This document shows positions 10,918 through 21,800 of a stretch of 64,000 nucleotides of DNA, piece by piece; within the stretch, counting starts at the first letter, position 1, and each line of letters opens with the position of its first letter. Below the pieces are notes generated by a model, which worked only from the letters and a program-made list of their open reading frames with translations, did no database searches and was not told the origin of the DNA. Location of the stretch: assembly GCA_964035575.1 (NCBI GenBank), contig OZ037850.1, positions 1,649,467 to 1,713,466 on the forward strand. The letters run 5' to 3'. Made by a program: the position numbers and the translations under genes. This DNA is from Rhynchopus sp. YZ270_cl-10. Lineage: Eukaryota; Euglenozoa; Diplonemea; Diplonemida; Diplonemidae.

Positions 10918-12429
10918 ATGTCCTGGAAGGCGTCATCCTTGGTGGTCCTGAGCATATGTGCTGCTGCGTCTGCGGGCAGGAGGGGACGTGCGACATGGGA
11001 TTACGACTACAGCATTGTTGAAGGCGACGTGCAGGTTGAGACTTCTCCTGACCGTGCTGGGGGTGTGCTTGGGTCGACACCGCTGACAAGTGCGTCGCAG
11101 CTGTTCCCTGTGGGTGAGGCTGTGAACTATTATGTGGCATCGCCACTGAGTGCCTCTGATGCACGCATTGCAGACGCAGTGCGGGATTGGGAGGCGAAGA
11201 CGTGCTTCCGCTTCACCCAGTGCACCTCGACCTCGTCGTGCCCAATTCCGTACATGTACTTCCAATCTGGAGGTGGCTGCAGCTCACCTATTGGGAAGCG
11301 TGCGGCGGGTGTCAACAGCATCACCCTTGCGAGCGCGTGCTCAGCGGGCAATGCGATGCATGAGATCGGCCACTCCCTGGGGCTGTCGCACGAGCAGACG
11401 CGGAAGGACAGAGACAACTACATTGAGGTCGACATGTCGCAGGTGTCCTCGGGTCTGGAGAACAACTTCAATAAGAACGGTGCGAGTGCGCGTGACCTGG
11501 GCCAGTACGACTACGGGTCGATCATGCACTATGGGGCAAACAGCTTCAGAATCGGGAGCAAGCCAACGATCATCTCGCCACAACCAATTGGCCAGCGCAA
11601 CGGGCTGAGTGCAGGCGACGTGGCTGCGATTGAGTTCATGTACAACGGCTGCTCCACACGGTTCGCTGCACCCCGCTGCATTGCCTCACAGAGCGAGAGC
11701 ACCACACTCGTGATCCCTGTGGACAAGGCCTTCAGTGTGGACTTCAACGCACTCTACACCACAACACGCTCCATGCGTGTCACGTACCCAAACACAAACG
11801 CGCCCGACACACAGCTCCTGACACCTTCCGGGACAACGATCACCGACACAGGCTACGCAGCCCTGCGCTACACACCGACACGCAACGACGCAGGTCGCAC
11901 CTTTGTCTTGGCTGCAACATTCACAGCGTCCGACGGCCCCGTCTCTGAGTGCCGTGTCAGCGTGCGGGTCGAGGGGGATGTGGTGGCGACTGCAAGCCCG
12001 CCAACAACGTCGACCCCGCCTGTCAGGACACCAAGCCCACCTGTGAGGACAGCCAGCCCCCCGACAACTGCGAGCCCGCCTGTCAGGACAGCGAGCCCGC
12101 CAAGGACAGCCAGCCCCGCGAGCCCGCCTGTGAGGACGCCGAGCCCGCCAAGGACACGTAGCCCAAGAACCTCGAGGACACCAAGCCCAAGGACGACATC
12201 CAGCCCACCTGTGAGGACAGCGAGCCCGCCAAGGACAGCCAGCCCACCTTCCAGGACAGCCAGTCCCCCGAGAACTGCGAGCCCACCTGTGAGTACACCA
12301 GCACCACGCACATCGACACAGTGCAGGACCAGGCTCCGCGAGAACCGTTCGTGCAAGGGGCAAGAGTCGTGCTGTGCATCAGGCCTGAAGTGCATGGGCA
12401 CCAGGCGGATGACGTGCAAGAAGGAGTAG
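10918..12429 (+). CDS. Secreted astacin-family metalloprotease A with mucin-like linker and Cys-rich tail
   Basis: 503 residues, no intron. The first ~20 residues form a signal peptide (SSLVVLSICAAASAG). The catalytic domain has the astacin zinc motif HEIGHSLGLSHE (H148, E149, H152, H158) and the Met-turn SIMHYG (M203, Y205), so it is an M12A zinc endopeptidase. Residues ~290-375 look like an Ig- or cadherin-like beta domain. A long Pro/Ser/Thr-rich linker follows, built from TASPPRTASPPVRT-type units. The last ~35 residues carry six cysteines spaced C-x8-C-x5-CC-x5-C-x7-C, a knottin-like pattern. Expected to act outside the cell or in a digestive vacuole. An in-frame upstream ATG at 10816 exists, but 10918 follows an AG acceptor-like site (10883-10884) and begins the signal peptide. 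A near-identical paralogue lies at 35982. Confidence 0.92.
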   Translation: MSWKASSLVVLSICAAASAGRRGRATWDYDYSIVEGDVQVETSPDRAGGVLGSTPLTSASQLFPVGEAVNYYVASPLSASDARIADAVRDWEAKTCFRFTQCTSTSSCPIPYMYFQSGGGCSSPIGKRAAGVNSITLASACSAGNAMHEIGHSLGLSHEQTRKDRDNYIEVDMSQVSSGLENNFNKNGASARDLGQYDYGSIMHYGANSFRIGSKPTIISPQPIGQRNGLSAGDVAAIEFMYNGCSTRFAAPRCIASQSESTTLVIPVDKAFSVDFNALYTTTRSMRVTYPNTNAPDTQLLTPSGTTITDTGYAALRYTPTRNDAGRTFVLAATFTASDGPVSECRVSVRVEGDVVATASPPTTSTPPVRTPSPPVRTASPPTTASPPVRTASPPRTASPASPPVRTPSPPRTRSPRTSRTPSPRTTSSPPVRTASPPRTASPPSRTASPPRTASPPVSTPAPRTSTQCRTRLRENRSCKGQESCCASGLKCMGTRRMTCKKE

Positions 12430-13440
12430 GGCCCGTCTGTGCAATTTATTACTATCGTCAATTTAAGAATTTAAGAACAGCCTCAAATCAAATATACTTT
12501 TTCTTGGCTTAAAATGTGAAGGCCTCAAGTATCAAGTCAAACCCAAACTTCATCTCACAACGATCCCACAGAAGACTGCACACTTTATTATGCGCGAGTC
12601 TCCACCGAGTCTTGTGTTCTTGACTGTTGTTTGACTTTATAACTAAAAGCCACATCTTTTGCACGGGTATAGAATATTACCAAGCAGAACCCGTTGCAGT
12701 TGTTTCCCCTTTCTCTTTTTGTTCATAGAACACCGGCCCAGCCGGTTGTAGCCACAACAGCACACGACATGACCTCTGTCTTGCTGTGGTTGGATGATGA
12801 CTCGTTGTTCTCTACCAACCACATTGTGTCTTGAAAGTGTTGGTGTGGTGTTATTATTAGCGTTTCTTGCAGTTTGTTTTTGTGGAGAACCCCAAGTGCC
12901 TGCGTCCTGCATATGTTGCACTGCAATCTTCACGTTTTGTTTCTCTTTGACACACAGCCATGCGTTGTCTATCACTTTCTTCCCTTTTTGTTTTGGTGTG
13001 TGTGCACTTTACGAGACGCACGTTCATCTTCCCAGTATTCTTTTCATCTTCTATTTATTTTTTGTATTTACTCTGCACTTTCGTCATGGATTTCCATTTC
13101 ACGGTTTGTTTTGATGTGAGTTGTGTAAAATACCTCCACCACCTCCACCACCACCACCACCACCACCCTCTCTTTTAAGAGCTTAATAATATTTCTCACT
13201 TTGCCTCAATGTAGCTTAACAGCGAGAGTGATAGTGTTCCTGGTAACAAACTGTCTCCTGTTTGCAACCTTAAACGGTTCTTGAGGACTGTCTTTGTTGC
13301 ATCCGCTTTCATTTCCGTTCTTGTTAGGAAGGCTGTTATTCATCGCAGTGATAGATGTGGACGTAGAAGCTTTAGTGTCTCCAACTTTACTCATACAGGA
13401 AATATTTTTCTCAGGTTTTCACCAAAGCTACACCCGCACA
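12430..13440. other. Spacer between astacin A and COQ10
   Basis: No supported gene. The first ~690 nt belong to the segmental duplication shared with copy B. A hairpin-family element lies at 13000-13021, a (CCA)n run near 13136-13168, and pyrimidine tracts ending in AG at 13397-13398 and 13413-13414 ahead of COQ10. Confidence 0.65.
13000..13021 (+). promoter_or_regulatory. ACGAGA stem-loop plus CATCTT element
   Basis: GTGTG pairs with CGCAC (one G-U) around a loop ending ACGAGA, followed by GTTCATCTT. Belongs to the recurrent intercistronic family. The part carrying it is missing from duplicated copy B. Confidence 0.45.
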
Positions 13441-14109
13441 ATGTTCCGTGTCTCGCGAATGTCCTATTTTGTCTTTTCTTCTTCGCCGAAAACGTTTAAG
13501 AAGCAGAAGATTGTTGAGTTCTCTCCGAAGCAGGTGTTTCATGTGATTGGCGATGTCGCTATGTACAAAGAGTTTCTTCCTTATATCAGAGACAGTGTCG
13601 TGACGAGGCGGATCTCGGATACGGAGTTTGAGGCAGAGCTGGGTGTTGGGTTCTCGATGTTCTCGGAGAATTATACGAGCAAGGTCACACTGCGGCCTGA
13701 TAGCGAGATCACGTCTGTCGCCGTCGACAGCACCGTCTTTTCAGAGTTGCTGACGACGTGGCGATTTGCGCCGCACCCGAAAGGCTGCGAAGTCGACTTC
13801 AGCATCTCCTATGTTGTCAGCAACCCATTCCTCAAGATTGCTATAGACACCTCCTTCCCAGAAGCAGTCGAGATGCAGGTTGCAGCATTGGAACGGCGCT
13901 GTGCCAGCCTCTACCCTCCACCCGTGGATGCAGAACACGCGTTGCATCCACAGGACACACAACGTACAGATGCAGAGGATAAAGACCTAGTAGCATTCAA
14001 CAATTTTGTAGAAGTGTTCGCCTCCGTACGACGCCTAGCAGAACAGACAGGGATGAGCGAAGAAGCAGTGGAGCGAGCGTTCAAAGAGAGCAGACTGTTA
14101 AAACCCTAA
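13441..14109 (+). CDS. COQ10: Coenzyme Q-binding protein COQ10 (START-like)
   Basis: 222 residues. The core matches COQ10/RatA-type START domains: KIVEFSPKQVFHVIGDVAMY followed by KEFLPYIRDS, the aligned ELGVGFSMFSENYTSKV, TWRF, CEVDFSISYVVSNP and the closing helix. COQ10 binds ubiquinone and supports its function in the respiratory chain on the matrix side of the mitochondrial inner membrane. Residues ~1-25 are basic/hydroxylated and could be a short presequence. After the usual end (ASLY) there is a ~60-residue extension with a predicted amphipathic helix (VFASVRRLAEQTGMSEEAVE). ATG 13441 was chosen because it follows a pyrimidine tract and AG at 13413-13414; an in-frame ATG at 13294 lies upstream of that site. 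Confidence 0.85.
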   Translation: MFRVSRMSYFVFSSSPKTFKKQKIVEFSPKQVFHVIGDVAMYKEFLPYIRDSVVTRRISDTEFEAELGVGFSMFSENYTSKVTLRPDSEITSVAVDSTVFSELLTTWRFAPHPKGCEVDFSISYVVSNPFLKIAIDTSFPEAVEMQVAALERRCASLYPPPVDAEHALHPQDTQRTDAEDKDLVAFNNFVEVFASVRRLAEQTGMSEEAVERAFKESRLLKP

Positions 14110-14561
14110 AGGGTACACACGAGAACTAATGTGCCACGATGTCATGCATTCTTTTGGACACTACCCTTTCTTCTTGTTGATGCAAAAGAAGGGCAAATAA
14201 CAAAAAACGACAACAAGAGAGGCAGAAGTCCTTATATAATATATTAATATTATCTCTACACGCTTCTGTGTGTCTACGCATCCTAACCGGGAGACACTGT
14301 TTTGTACAGAACCCATCTTTTTCTTTTGACAAAAAAATAGTGTTTTTTTTTGTCTCGAGACAGCGTGAGCGCTGTGCTCCATATGCTATGCTATCCTATA
14401 CAAACACTATGTAACCCCCTTGCTCGTCTCCACTCTTTTTACGCTTCAAAAGTTTTGTGTTCCTCTGCCGTGCTCGAAGAGGTTGTTTACTTTCTTTCAT
14501 TTTCACTCCATGATTTTCCCCCCTGCACTTCATATATGAGACAGAAATCGACACACACACA
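14110..14561. other. Spacer, nothing recognised
   Basis: 452 nt of AT-rich sequence. The 3' end is pyrimidine-rich (CATTTTCACTCC, TTTTCCCCCCTGC) and ends with an acceptor-like ACAG at 14541-14544, 17 nt before the helicase start. No gene or repeat seen. Confidence 0.6.
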
Positions 14562-16457
14562 ATGAGGCGAACGTGCCCAACATTGCGAGGAAAGGGAGGG
14601 TGGTCGACTCTCAAGTTCAAAGGTGATCCTGTGCGACGTCTGAACGAAAAGCGACGCAACAGAGAACTTCTGCGTGATGACATATTCAGAGCGCAGACGG
14701 GGCTGCCTGTATGGATGAACAACACAAAGCGGCAGATCCAAGCCTTCCGGGAGGAGGACGGCGACGTGCCGCTGATTGAGGTGCACAAGATCCACGAACA
14801 CCTCACACCCCAAGAGGCTGAGTACAAAGAGAACAGGCGCGAACCGCTGCAGTTCTACGACATGGACAGCTGGGTGTCGGAGAGCATATGCCGCACCCTC
14901 ATCCGCCAGGGCATCACAAGCTTCACAGAGATACAAGAAAAGCTCCTTCGCGCACTTCTCCACGGGCACGACATCTGCGCGACGTCGTACACAGGGAGTG
15001 GCAAGACCTTCGGCATTGCACTCATTTTGGCCGAACGCATTGTGTCGCGCGCAGACTTCTTGCCCTATTCATTTGTGGCGCTTGCGCCGTCGCACGCAGT
15101 GTGTCTGCAGATACAGAAGTGGGTATCCTTGCTGTGTGCAACAAACTACACATACGCGATCGACCCGATGGTGTCAGAGCAGGAGCACTCCGCCGCATTG
15201 CAGGCGCGCAACCCCATTCTGTTGATCAGCACCCCAGAGGCGTTGAATGCACAGCTGGCGTACGACAAACGTGTCCTCAACGAAAGATTAACAATGGGTT
15301 CAAGCCTCCTCAAGGAAAGCGGTTACAGAGACATCGAACTGCACACACGGAGGAAGAGGGACAACAGCTACAATAAATGGAAGAACACAGAGAGGGAGGA
15401 CACGCTTCTCACAAAGCTGCGCGACAACAGTCAGATGATTGCTGTGGACGAGGCCGATTCAGTGTTTCCAACAGACTCGCGCGACAAGCGGTACTACATG
15501 TCACGCGATCTCATTCGATCCTTTCTTCGCATAAAAGGCGGGCAGACAGGTCACCACCCTTCGCCGCAGCAACAGATGATCTTCATATCGGCTACATTGT
15601 CGTACGATTCTCTTTCAACCTTTATCCCGATGACACAGACTTCTGAGGTCAAAACAGACCAAGGGGCACCCCGACTCAGCTATTTCACTATTAAGCCGAA
15701 GTCCGAGCTTGCGCAAAACGACGGACGAGACGGCGTCAAGAGCAACGAACCTATTCTTGTCCGCCCGTTCTCGGATGCTCTCAGTGTGACCGAATCTGCT
15801 ATAGAGGGGAACATCTCGAAGGGTGTGTTCCCCCCTTCCCTCCTCCACTCCTTCGTTGTTGCGGACAGCACTGCGCAGATGGTCAACACAATCAGAGTCG
15901 CAGTCGCGTCGTACACATCGAATGGGTTCTCTGTCCCTGGGCTGAACGTGGTGCCTGGGCGCAAGCAGCGCGAAACGCTGCCTCTCTCAAGACACGAGGC
16001 ACGGTTTCTTGTTGTCTGCAGTCCCGAAGACGTCAACGCGATGGTGACTTGTGTGAATGATGCCACAGGCTTCACGTGCACTGCGTTTGTCGGTGGCGAG
16101 AAGTCCTTGACCGACGCACGCAACCTCCTGGAGAGTGGGTCCGTTAATGCCCTGGTGGTGCCCAACGACTCTGTGCGAGGGTTGGACTTCAAAAGCGTGA
16201 CCCACATCTTCATTGTAGGGATGCCTGATACGTCGCAGTCGTACACACACATCGCAGGACGCGTTGCGAGGAACGGAGATCCCGGCATGTGCGTCACGCT
16301 GCTGAACCCTCGGAGTGTTTCTAAACTGAGGAAATCTCTGAAAGGAACAATCCAAGTTATCACCACAAAATACTCAACCCTCCGCGACAGGTGCCAGAAC
16401 CTGGTTGTGGAAGGGAAGCCATTTACGTTCGATGAAGTTGAGCAGCGGTTAGCATGA
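14562..16457 (+). CDS. DEAD-box ATP-dependent RNA helicase, probably mitochondrial
   Basis: 631 residues, no intron. The N-terminal ~100 residues are basic and Arg-rich (MRRTCPTLRGKGGWSTLKF), compatible with a mitochondrial presequence. Helicase motifs in order: Q-motif region ITSFTEIQEKLL, motif I TSYTGSGKT (Lys148), motif II VDEAD (Asp296-Asp299), motif III SAT (Ser343), and motif VI as HIAGRVARNG (His563-Arg570), slightly divergent from HRxGRxGR. Between motifs Ib and II there is an extra charged insertion (residues ~225-285). The second RecA domain has a long hydrophilic loop. Unwinds or remodels RNA using ATP; the particular RNA target cannot be read from sequence. ATG 14562 lies 17 nt after an AG acceptor-like site. 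It faces the same way as COQ10, another likely mitochondrial gene, though no functional link is implied. Confidence 0.88.
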   Translation: MRRTCPTLRGKGGWSTLKFKGDPVRRLNEKRRNRELLRDDIFRAQTGLPVWMNNTKRQIQAFREEDGDVPLIEVHKIHEHLTPQEAEYKENRREPLQFYDMDSWVSESICRTLIRQGITSFTEIQEKLLRALLHGHDICATSYTGSGKTFGIALILAERIVSRADFLPYSFVALAPSHAVCLQIQKWVSLLCATNYTYAIDPMVSEQEHSAALQARNPILLISTPEALNAQLAYDKRVLNERLTMGSSLLKESGYRDIELHTRRKRDNSYNKWKNTEREDTLLTKLRDNSQMIAVDEADSVFPTDSRDKRYYMSRDLIRSFLRIKGGQTGHHPSPQQQMIFISATLSYDSLSTFIPMTQTSEVKTDQGAPRLSYFTIKPKSELAQNDGRDGVKSNEPILVRPFSDALSVTESAIEGNISKGVFPPSLLHSFVVADSTAQMVNTIRVAVASYTSNGFSVPGLNVVPGRKQRETLPLSRHEARFLVVCSPEDVNAMVTCVNDATGFTCTAFVGGEKSLTDARNLLESGSVNALVVPNDSVRGLDFKSVTHIFIVGMPDTSQSYTHIAGRVARNGDPGMCVTLLNPRSVSKLRKSLKGTIQVITTKYSTLRDRCQNLVVEGKPFTFDEVEQRLA

Positions 16458-16634
16458 TTCCTCCCGTTTCCCCCGTTATGTGGAGATTGTTGTCCCATAA
16501 ACAGGGTTGATAGAGCTTTTTTAACACATTCTGGCGCTAACAATATGCCCTCCTCCTTCCCTTTTCTGGTTTACGTCTTCTTCCACCATTTTACCACCTC
16601 TCACACCTACAGCTTTACACACCTAACAGCCGTA

Positions 16635-17177
16635 ATGCCGATCGCCTTCCGCCCTGGTGCTGTTCTCCAAGACAAGCCTGCGTCAGTGACGTCTTCCTTC
16701 CGTACTGCGTCTGAAAAGCCTGTGCAGGTTCTGAGCGGTGAGGTCAGGATTGCTGCAGCGAGATGTGAGTCAGGCTGGGTGCTGTCTCGTGAAGAGGCGC
16801 TGCGTGAGGAGATGCCCTACGTCGTGCGTTACCATGCTGCCAAGGACGGTGTCGTGGGTGTCCTCAGCAACGGCGACAGTTGCGTCAAACTGCCGAACGG
16901 GTGGCACGCCTGCCTGCCACAGGGCGGATCCGACTGGGTGCTGCTCACATCAGAGTGGCGGCGCTGTACTCCCTGCACGTACCCGAGCGTCTCGGAGGAG
17001 GTGGCAAGGGTGTGGACGTCACTCTCTAAACACTGCACCACAGTGCACAGTACCGCGAGCACCTATGGGGATTTGCGCGCATGCACGAACCATGGAGAGT
17101 CACCTGCATTCATCGTAGAATTCGATCCCACCAAGCTGCATTTCATGGTCAGCAAGTCGCACACATGCGCACCGTAG
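16635..17177 (+). CDS. Hypothetical protein, 180 residues
   Basis: Not recognised. Coding-like composition (GC-rich third positions, GTG/CTG/GCG use as in neighbours) starts around 16635, so ATG 16635 is preferred over the upstream in-frame ATG 16545, whose 30 extra residues are translated pyrimidine-rich leader. An acceptor-like CACACCTACAG ends at 16612. The protein has several cysteines (ARCESGW, GDSCVKLPNGWHACLP, RRCTPCTYP, KHCTTVH, RACTNHG, HTCAP), no signal peptide and no membrane segment. The C-x3-Trp and paired-Cys spacing could bind metal, but no known zinc fold is evident. Confidence 0.7.
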   Translation: MPIAFRPGAVLQDKPASVTSSFRTASEKPVQVLSGEVRIAAARCESGWVLSREEALREEMPYVVRYHAAKDGVVGVLSNGDSCVKLPNGWHACLPQGGSDWVLLTSEWRRCTPCTYPSVSEEVARVWTSLSKHCTTVHSTASTYGDLRACTNHGESPAFIVEFDPTKLHFMVSKSHTCAP

Positions 17178-17462
17178 CAGGCTTAGAAAGCACGTCTCAT
17201 GTCTCTTTCCCGGTGTACGGGTTTTCATTTTCTCTCGTAGATGCATTTTCCTTTGTGGGACGTTCATCTTTTAAGTTTTCTTATCTTCTCTTGAAGCGTC
17301 GGTCCCTTTTGACACGTTTCGCTCTCTGAATTCCATGTTTTTTGTCTCTTTAGAACTGCGCAATTCAACAAATAGATTTACTGTTCTTCTTTGCATCTTT
17401 TCATTGTCCACTCCCCCCACCCCCTTACTCATAACACCTTAGGCACACCAAAATAGAAAAAA

Positions 17463-18725
17463 ATGAAACGAAAAGCTTCTGAGCTGAGGAATTCTTGGGA
17501 CCCGGAGGGTCCAGAGGCGCGTCAATGCAGTGGGACGTACAGCTTCACGCAGCCTGCGTTCTTTGAGGACGCTGTGACGTCTGCCACGACATCGGAGCCC
17601 TCGCATTGGAGTGAGCAGCTGGAGCAGTCGCGGAAGGAGCTTTGCAAGCGGAATATTCTTGTGGACAACCTTATCCTCTTCGCAGGCCTTGTGGGCGAGG
17701 AGATGGGCGGCTTCAACAACGTGCTCCACTTCTTCAAGGTGAACAACATGGGCGACATGCACCTGTCCTACACAAACGTCCACAACAACGACGCCACTTC
17801 CATTCTCAGCCGCGTGCGCGACCCTTACTACCGAGGGCACATGCCTCTTCCGGGCTCCACGTCCACACGCCACCCAGCGACGCCAAGCTACGCTACACAC
17901 GTGCAGATGCTCTTTGAAGCTGTGAAGCTGCTATTCCTGTGCCCTCCCCAGCACCCAGAGGGCAAGCACAGTGGCATGTGGCAGTACATAGAGAAGATCA
18001 CGGACGGGGCCAATATACGTGTCTTTGCTGTCCACGTCCTCTTCCTTATGTGGGCCACGCAGCTTCCCTGCGACAGCGAAGGTGAGCCGCTTGCAGCCTC
18101 GCTCTCTCCACAGGAGCTACCCCACACGCTTCTGGACGTCTTGAATCTGGCAAAAAGCAAAGGGCTCGCGCACTCGATTTACATGTCAACAGCCGAGTTG
18201 GCTGTGCTAACAGAAGTGGGCACATCAAGTCCAAGCACAGGCCGCATTGTGAGTTTGCTTGTTGCGGGCGATGCGATTCGTCTCCGGGTAGGTGGGCCGC
18301 CCTCCTCTCCTGCCTACGCTGCAATGTTGTTTTACATTTCTCTCTGCCACCACAGAAACGGCAACGCGACGATGCAATCAAAGGTTCTTGAGAACTTTAA
18401 GGTCAAGACGCGTCACACTGTTGACTCGACAGGTCGTCGGGCAGACAGAACGCACAAGGAGATGGGCCACGAAAACAGCTTTATGCACTTCCAGACGAAG
18501 GTCATGCAGGTTATTGTGGGGTCCCGGAAACGTGTGTGGGATGAAATGGATAAAGGGAACATTGATGAGCGTATTGGGTTGAACTTCCCGACTAAAGCTT
18601 TCATATTCGAACCCCCAACAAGACAAAGGCAAATCACCACTGATGCGGAGGCGGATGCGCAGTCTGACGACACTTATTCTGACATCGATGACGACGAGGA
18701 ATATGAAGAAGAAGAAGAAGGGTAA
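17463..18725 (+). CDS. Hypothetical protein with acidic tail, 420 residues
   Basis: Not recognised. It starts with a basic MKRKASELR segment, has a largely helical middle (for example ILVDNLILFAGLVGEEMGGF and VQMLFEAVKLLFLC) and ends in a strongly acidic tail (SDIDDDEEYEEEEEG). No signal peptide. The acidic end plus basic start suggests a soluble nuclear or nucleolar protein, but this is only composition. A stretch at 18288-18355 looks intron-like (GTAGGT, then a pyrimidine tract and CACAG), but it is 68 nt and removing it would break the frame, so the uninterrupted frame is kept. ATG 17463 is 20 nt after an acceptor-like AG at 17441-17442. Confidence 0.72.
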   Translation: MKRKASELRNSWDPEGPEARQCSGTYSFTQPAFFEDAVTSATTSEPSHWSEQLEQSRKELCKRNILVDNLILFAGLVGEEMGGFNNVLHFFKVNNMGDMHLSYTNVHNNDATSILSRVRDPYYRGHMPLPGSTSTRHPATPSYATHVQMLFEAVKLLFLCPPQHPEGKHSGMWQYIEKITDGANIRVFAVHVLFLMWATQLPCDSEGEPLAASLSPQELPHTLLDVLNLAKSKGLAHSIYMSTAELAVLTEVGTSSPSTGRIVSLLVAGDAIRLRVGGPPSSPAYAAMLFYISLCHHRNGNATMQSKVLENFKVKTRHTVDSTGRRADRTHKEMGHENSFMHFQTKVMQVIVGSRKRVWDEMDKGNIDERIGLNFPTKAFIFEPPTRQRQITTDAEADAQSDDTYSDIDDDEEYEEEEEG

Positions 18726-18877
18726 ACCGTGGGAGGGGACTCAGAGGGGCAAGGTGGGTGGTTTGCGCACGAAGGGTGCGGCTGTATGCCGCATGATGGA
18801 AAAAGTGTAACAGACATTGTTTTAGTTTATGCACACCCCCTCCTTATCACATACACATCACACATCACCACCCAGGT

Positions 18878-21800
18878 ATGGCAATGGAAACAATCCGGCG
18901 AAAACGGAGCCCCTCAGAGGGAGCGGACACACAGAGTCAACATGGTGACACTGACGATGCCGAGAAGCCATACCGCACACGTTCCAGCACACCAACGCCC
19001 ATCCGCGGGTCCTCCACCACGAAGCTGGTGATCCTGCTCATCTTTGCAACACCGCTTGCGTACTATGCTTCGAAAAGCGCAAGCATCTCTTCATTCGTCC
19101 ACCCAAAAGGCTCTATTCATGTGACGCGAAATGCGGATGAATCATATGGGCTGACCTTTGACAGTGACTTCCGCTTGACCAAAGTCGATCCCTACAGCCC
19201 TGGCATGGAGGCAGGCATGACAAGCTACGTCGGGAAGTCACTGACACATGTGAACGGTGTCAAGGTCGTGTTTAAAGAGGAGCTGGTCCGTGCACTGAAG
19301 ACGTTTACAGACATGTCCCTCACATTCTCCAACGAAGGGTTCCAGAAACAGGCGGCGCCTACTGACCCAGGTCAGCAGAGCACACGGCGTACGTTTGTCC
19401 TGGGGCAGCAGGTGCGCTTTGTGAAGGAGGTGAACGCGAAAGGAAAGCCCGTGCCTGTCGGGTCTTTGGGCATTGTGATGTCGATCCCGGATGCGGGCCT
19501 TGTTGTTGCAGAGGTGGAGGTGCTTGGGGTGCGCTACGACGCGCTTGAGAGTGACGTTGAAGGCTTGGACGACGCACCTGAGCCAACACTGCCGCAGACG
19601 GACGAGGGGCAGGGCATCTTCCAGACGATATCAGTCTCGGGCAACGGAGTCATGTACACCTTCACCCACGATGAGGCTCAGTTCAACGACCAACCAATGT
19701 GGGTTGATGCCAATGGCCGTGTGCTGTACACATCGCAGAGCGGGAAGTGGATGATCGGCAAAGATTCGAACAGCGCTAAAGGCAACAGAGGCACAATCCG
19801 TTCCAAGGATGCGCACAAGGGCATGCTGCCAAACGAGCTGGACCAGTGGGAGATGATGAAGCAGAAGCAGTGGATCAGCGTTCCCCTCTCCTTCTCAGGG
19901 TCTGGAGCGCGTACCCCCCTGGTAAAGCGTCCTAACCCTGTACCACAAGCGCCTGTGCGCACAGACCCACCGACACCTCCAAGGTCTCCCCCAGTGAAGA
20001 AGGAAGAGCCAAAGGCAGAACCGAAGCCAACCGTACCACCACCACCTCCACGGACGGAGGCATCTCCAACAAAGACAGACGCTCCCCCTCAGCCTGTCGT
20101 CACAGACACACCCAGCCAGCGTGCTGAGGAGATGCCAGCGGAGGAAATGAAGGAAATGAAGGAAGCCGCCAAGACCGATGATGCTTCCACTGATGCGATG
20201 GTGAAGGACCCAGGGGTGAAGGAGGAGATGGAAGGAAGCGAAGTGAAGGAGATGGACGGCAGCATGAAGGACACAGCTGATCCAGAGCCTAAGGAAGCCA
20301 TGGAAGCTATGGAGGAGGTTTCCGAGGTCACCGAGAAACCGAAACCGAAGCCGAAGCCGAAACCGGCAAAGACACGTGTGCCGAAGACACAGGCACCTGA
20401 CACCATTGCCCCTACGGCGGTTCCTACGATGAAGCCTATTGCGCGCACACCAGCCCCCACACGCCCCACACGGGTGCCCACTCCCATGCCCACCAGCGCT
20501 CCTCCGATCAAGCCTTCGGTGACAGGCTGTTCAGGTGATGCACCAGCCCCACGCATGTTCATACAGTGGAAGGACACCAGCTCCGTCTTCGAGCTCGTCG
20601 AGAAGCAGTGGAACAAAATGCCGAAATGGCGTGATCAGAAAGGCAACTTCCTCTTCTCCTCGGGCGGTGGTGCGTGGATGATTGGAAACGAGGATGGGCC
20701 TGCGCAGAACAGAGGCATCTTTAAGTCAAATGCACATAAGACAAAGATGCCGCATACAATGACGGAATGGACAGAGCTGACGTCCAAAGGCGACTGGATG
20801 CCGTCGGCTATGGAAATCCTGTGCTCGACCACGTACCCCATCAGTGAGCCGCACACTCCAGGGTCGAAGAAGAAGCCTGTGTACTTGGTCTTCACGTCGC
20901 CCAACTTCGCTGCAACATACAACCTGGTGCATGCTGTGTGGCAGGGACGTCCCATGTGGGAGGATGCAATCAAGAGAAAGCTCTTCGCGTCGAACGGCGG
21001 TTACTGGCTCGTCGGTGACAACACTAAAAACGAAGGCTTCCTCAAGACCACAACGTCCTCGCAGCGCAAGCAGCCGCACGAGGTTGAGAAGTGGGAGATC
21101 AGGAACCCCACCGGAAAATACGAGAAAATTGATTTGAAAATCCAAGCCTTCGACAAGCTCGGCTGGCATGAAGAGGTGTCCACCTTTCTCGACACCACGA
21201 AGCCCACGGAATTCAGGTATGTGTCACTTTTTGAAAACAACAAAATAAACCACGCCAAAATCACAGGGTCTTATCGTTCCCGTTCGTCGGTATCGAGCCG
21301 TGGGAGTGTTCCCTCGGGACATTCCCAGGTCTTGCCAAAAAGGGGTTTCCCCCTCCGAAAAGCGTATGTACCACCCGTCCAAGAATAATACTTTATCCAC
21401 CCTTATTTCCTTCATATTTAGTGACAACATGAGAGGCTTAGGTTAATCTTATGAAACGTTCCTTTTTTTGGGAAATTTGGTAGTAGCTTTTGATTTGGAA
21501 AATTTAGCAAAAATGCGCGTGACGCTTACCACAAAACCCGAGGTTTGCTACTCGTAGCTGTTTTTCTATCCCGCATCTTATTTTCATAATTTCAGTTCAC
21601 CTTCCGCGCTGGCGGGCGAGACTTGCTGAACACTGCGAAAAGGTCAGACATGAACCTCTTGAGAGCTGTCGCCATCAGAGACCCTGTGACACGTTTCCTG
21701 GCGAGCATTCAGTCGAAGAAAGTGTCGTGTGGAGGTATGCTAACCCCAAGGCAGCCGAGCAGTTCCCTGCTCGCATGCGCCCTTTTGTCCAGTCCTTTAC

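Larger units (their letters stand above)
10863..13120 (+). repeat. Segmental duplication, copy A (astacin unit)
   Basis: From CCCACCTACACACA through the astacin gene to about 13120 this segment is nearly identical to 35927-39303. Identity covers the 5' leader, the whole catalytic domain and about 500 nt of 3' flank. Copy B differs by repeat-number changes in the Pro/Ser/Thr linker, scattered substitutions, a 1177-nt insertion and small deletions. Copy A keeps the uninterrupted insertion site (CTGCAATCTTCACG, near 12920-12935). Confidence 0.9.

Noticed and set aside
18288..18355. Intron in the 420-residue hypothetical gene
   Set aside because: It has donor- and acceptor-like ends, but its 68-nt length would shift the frame and stop after about 11 codons; the unspliced frame stays coding-like to the acidic tail.
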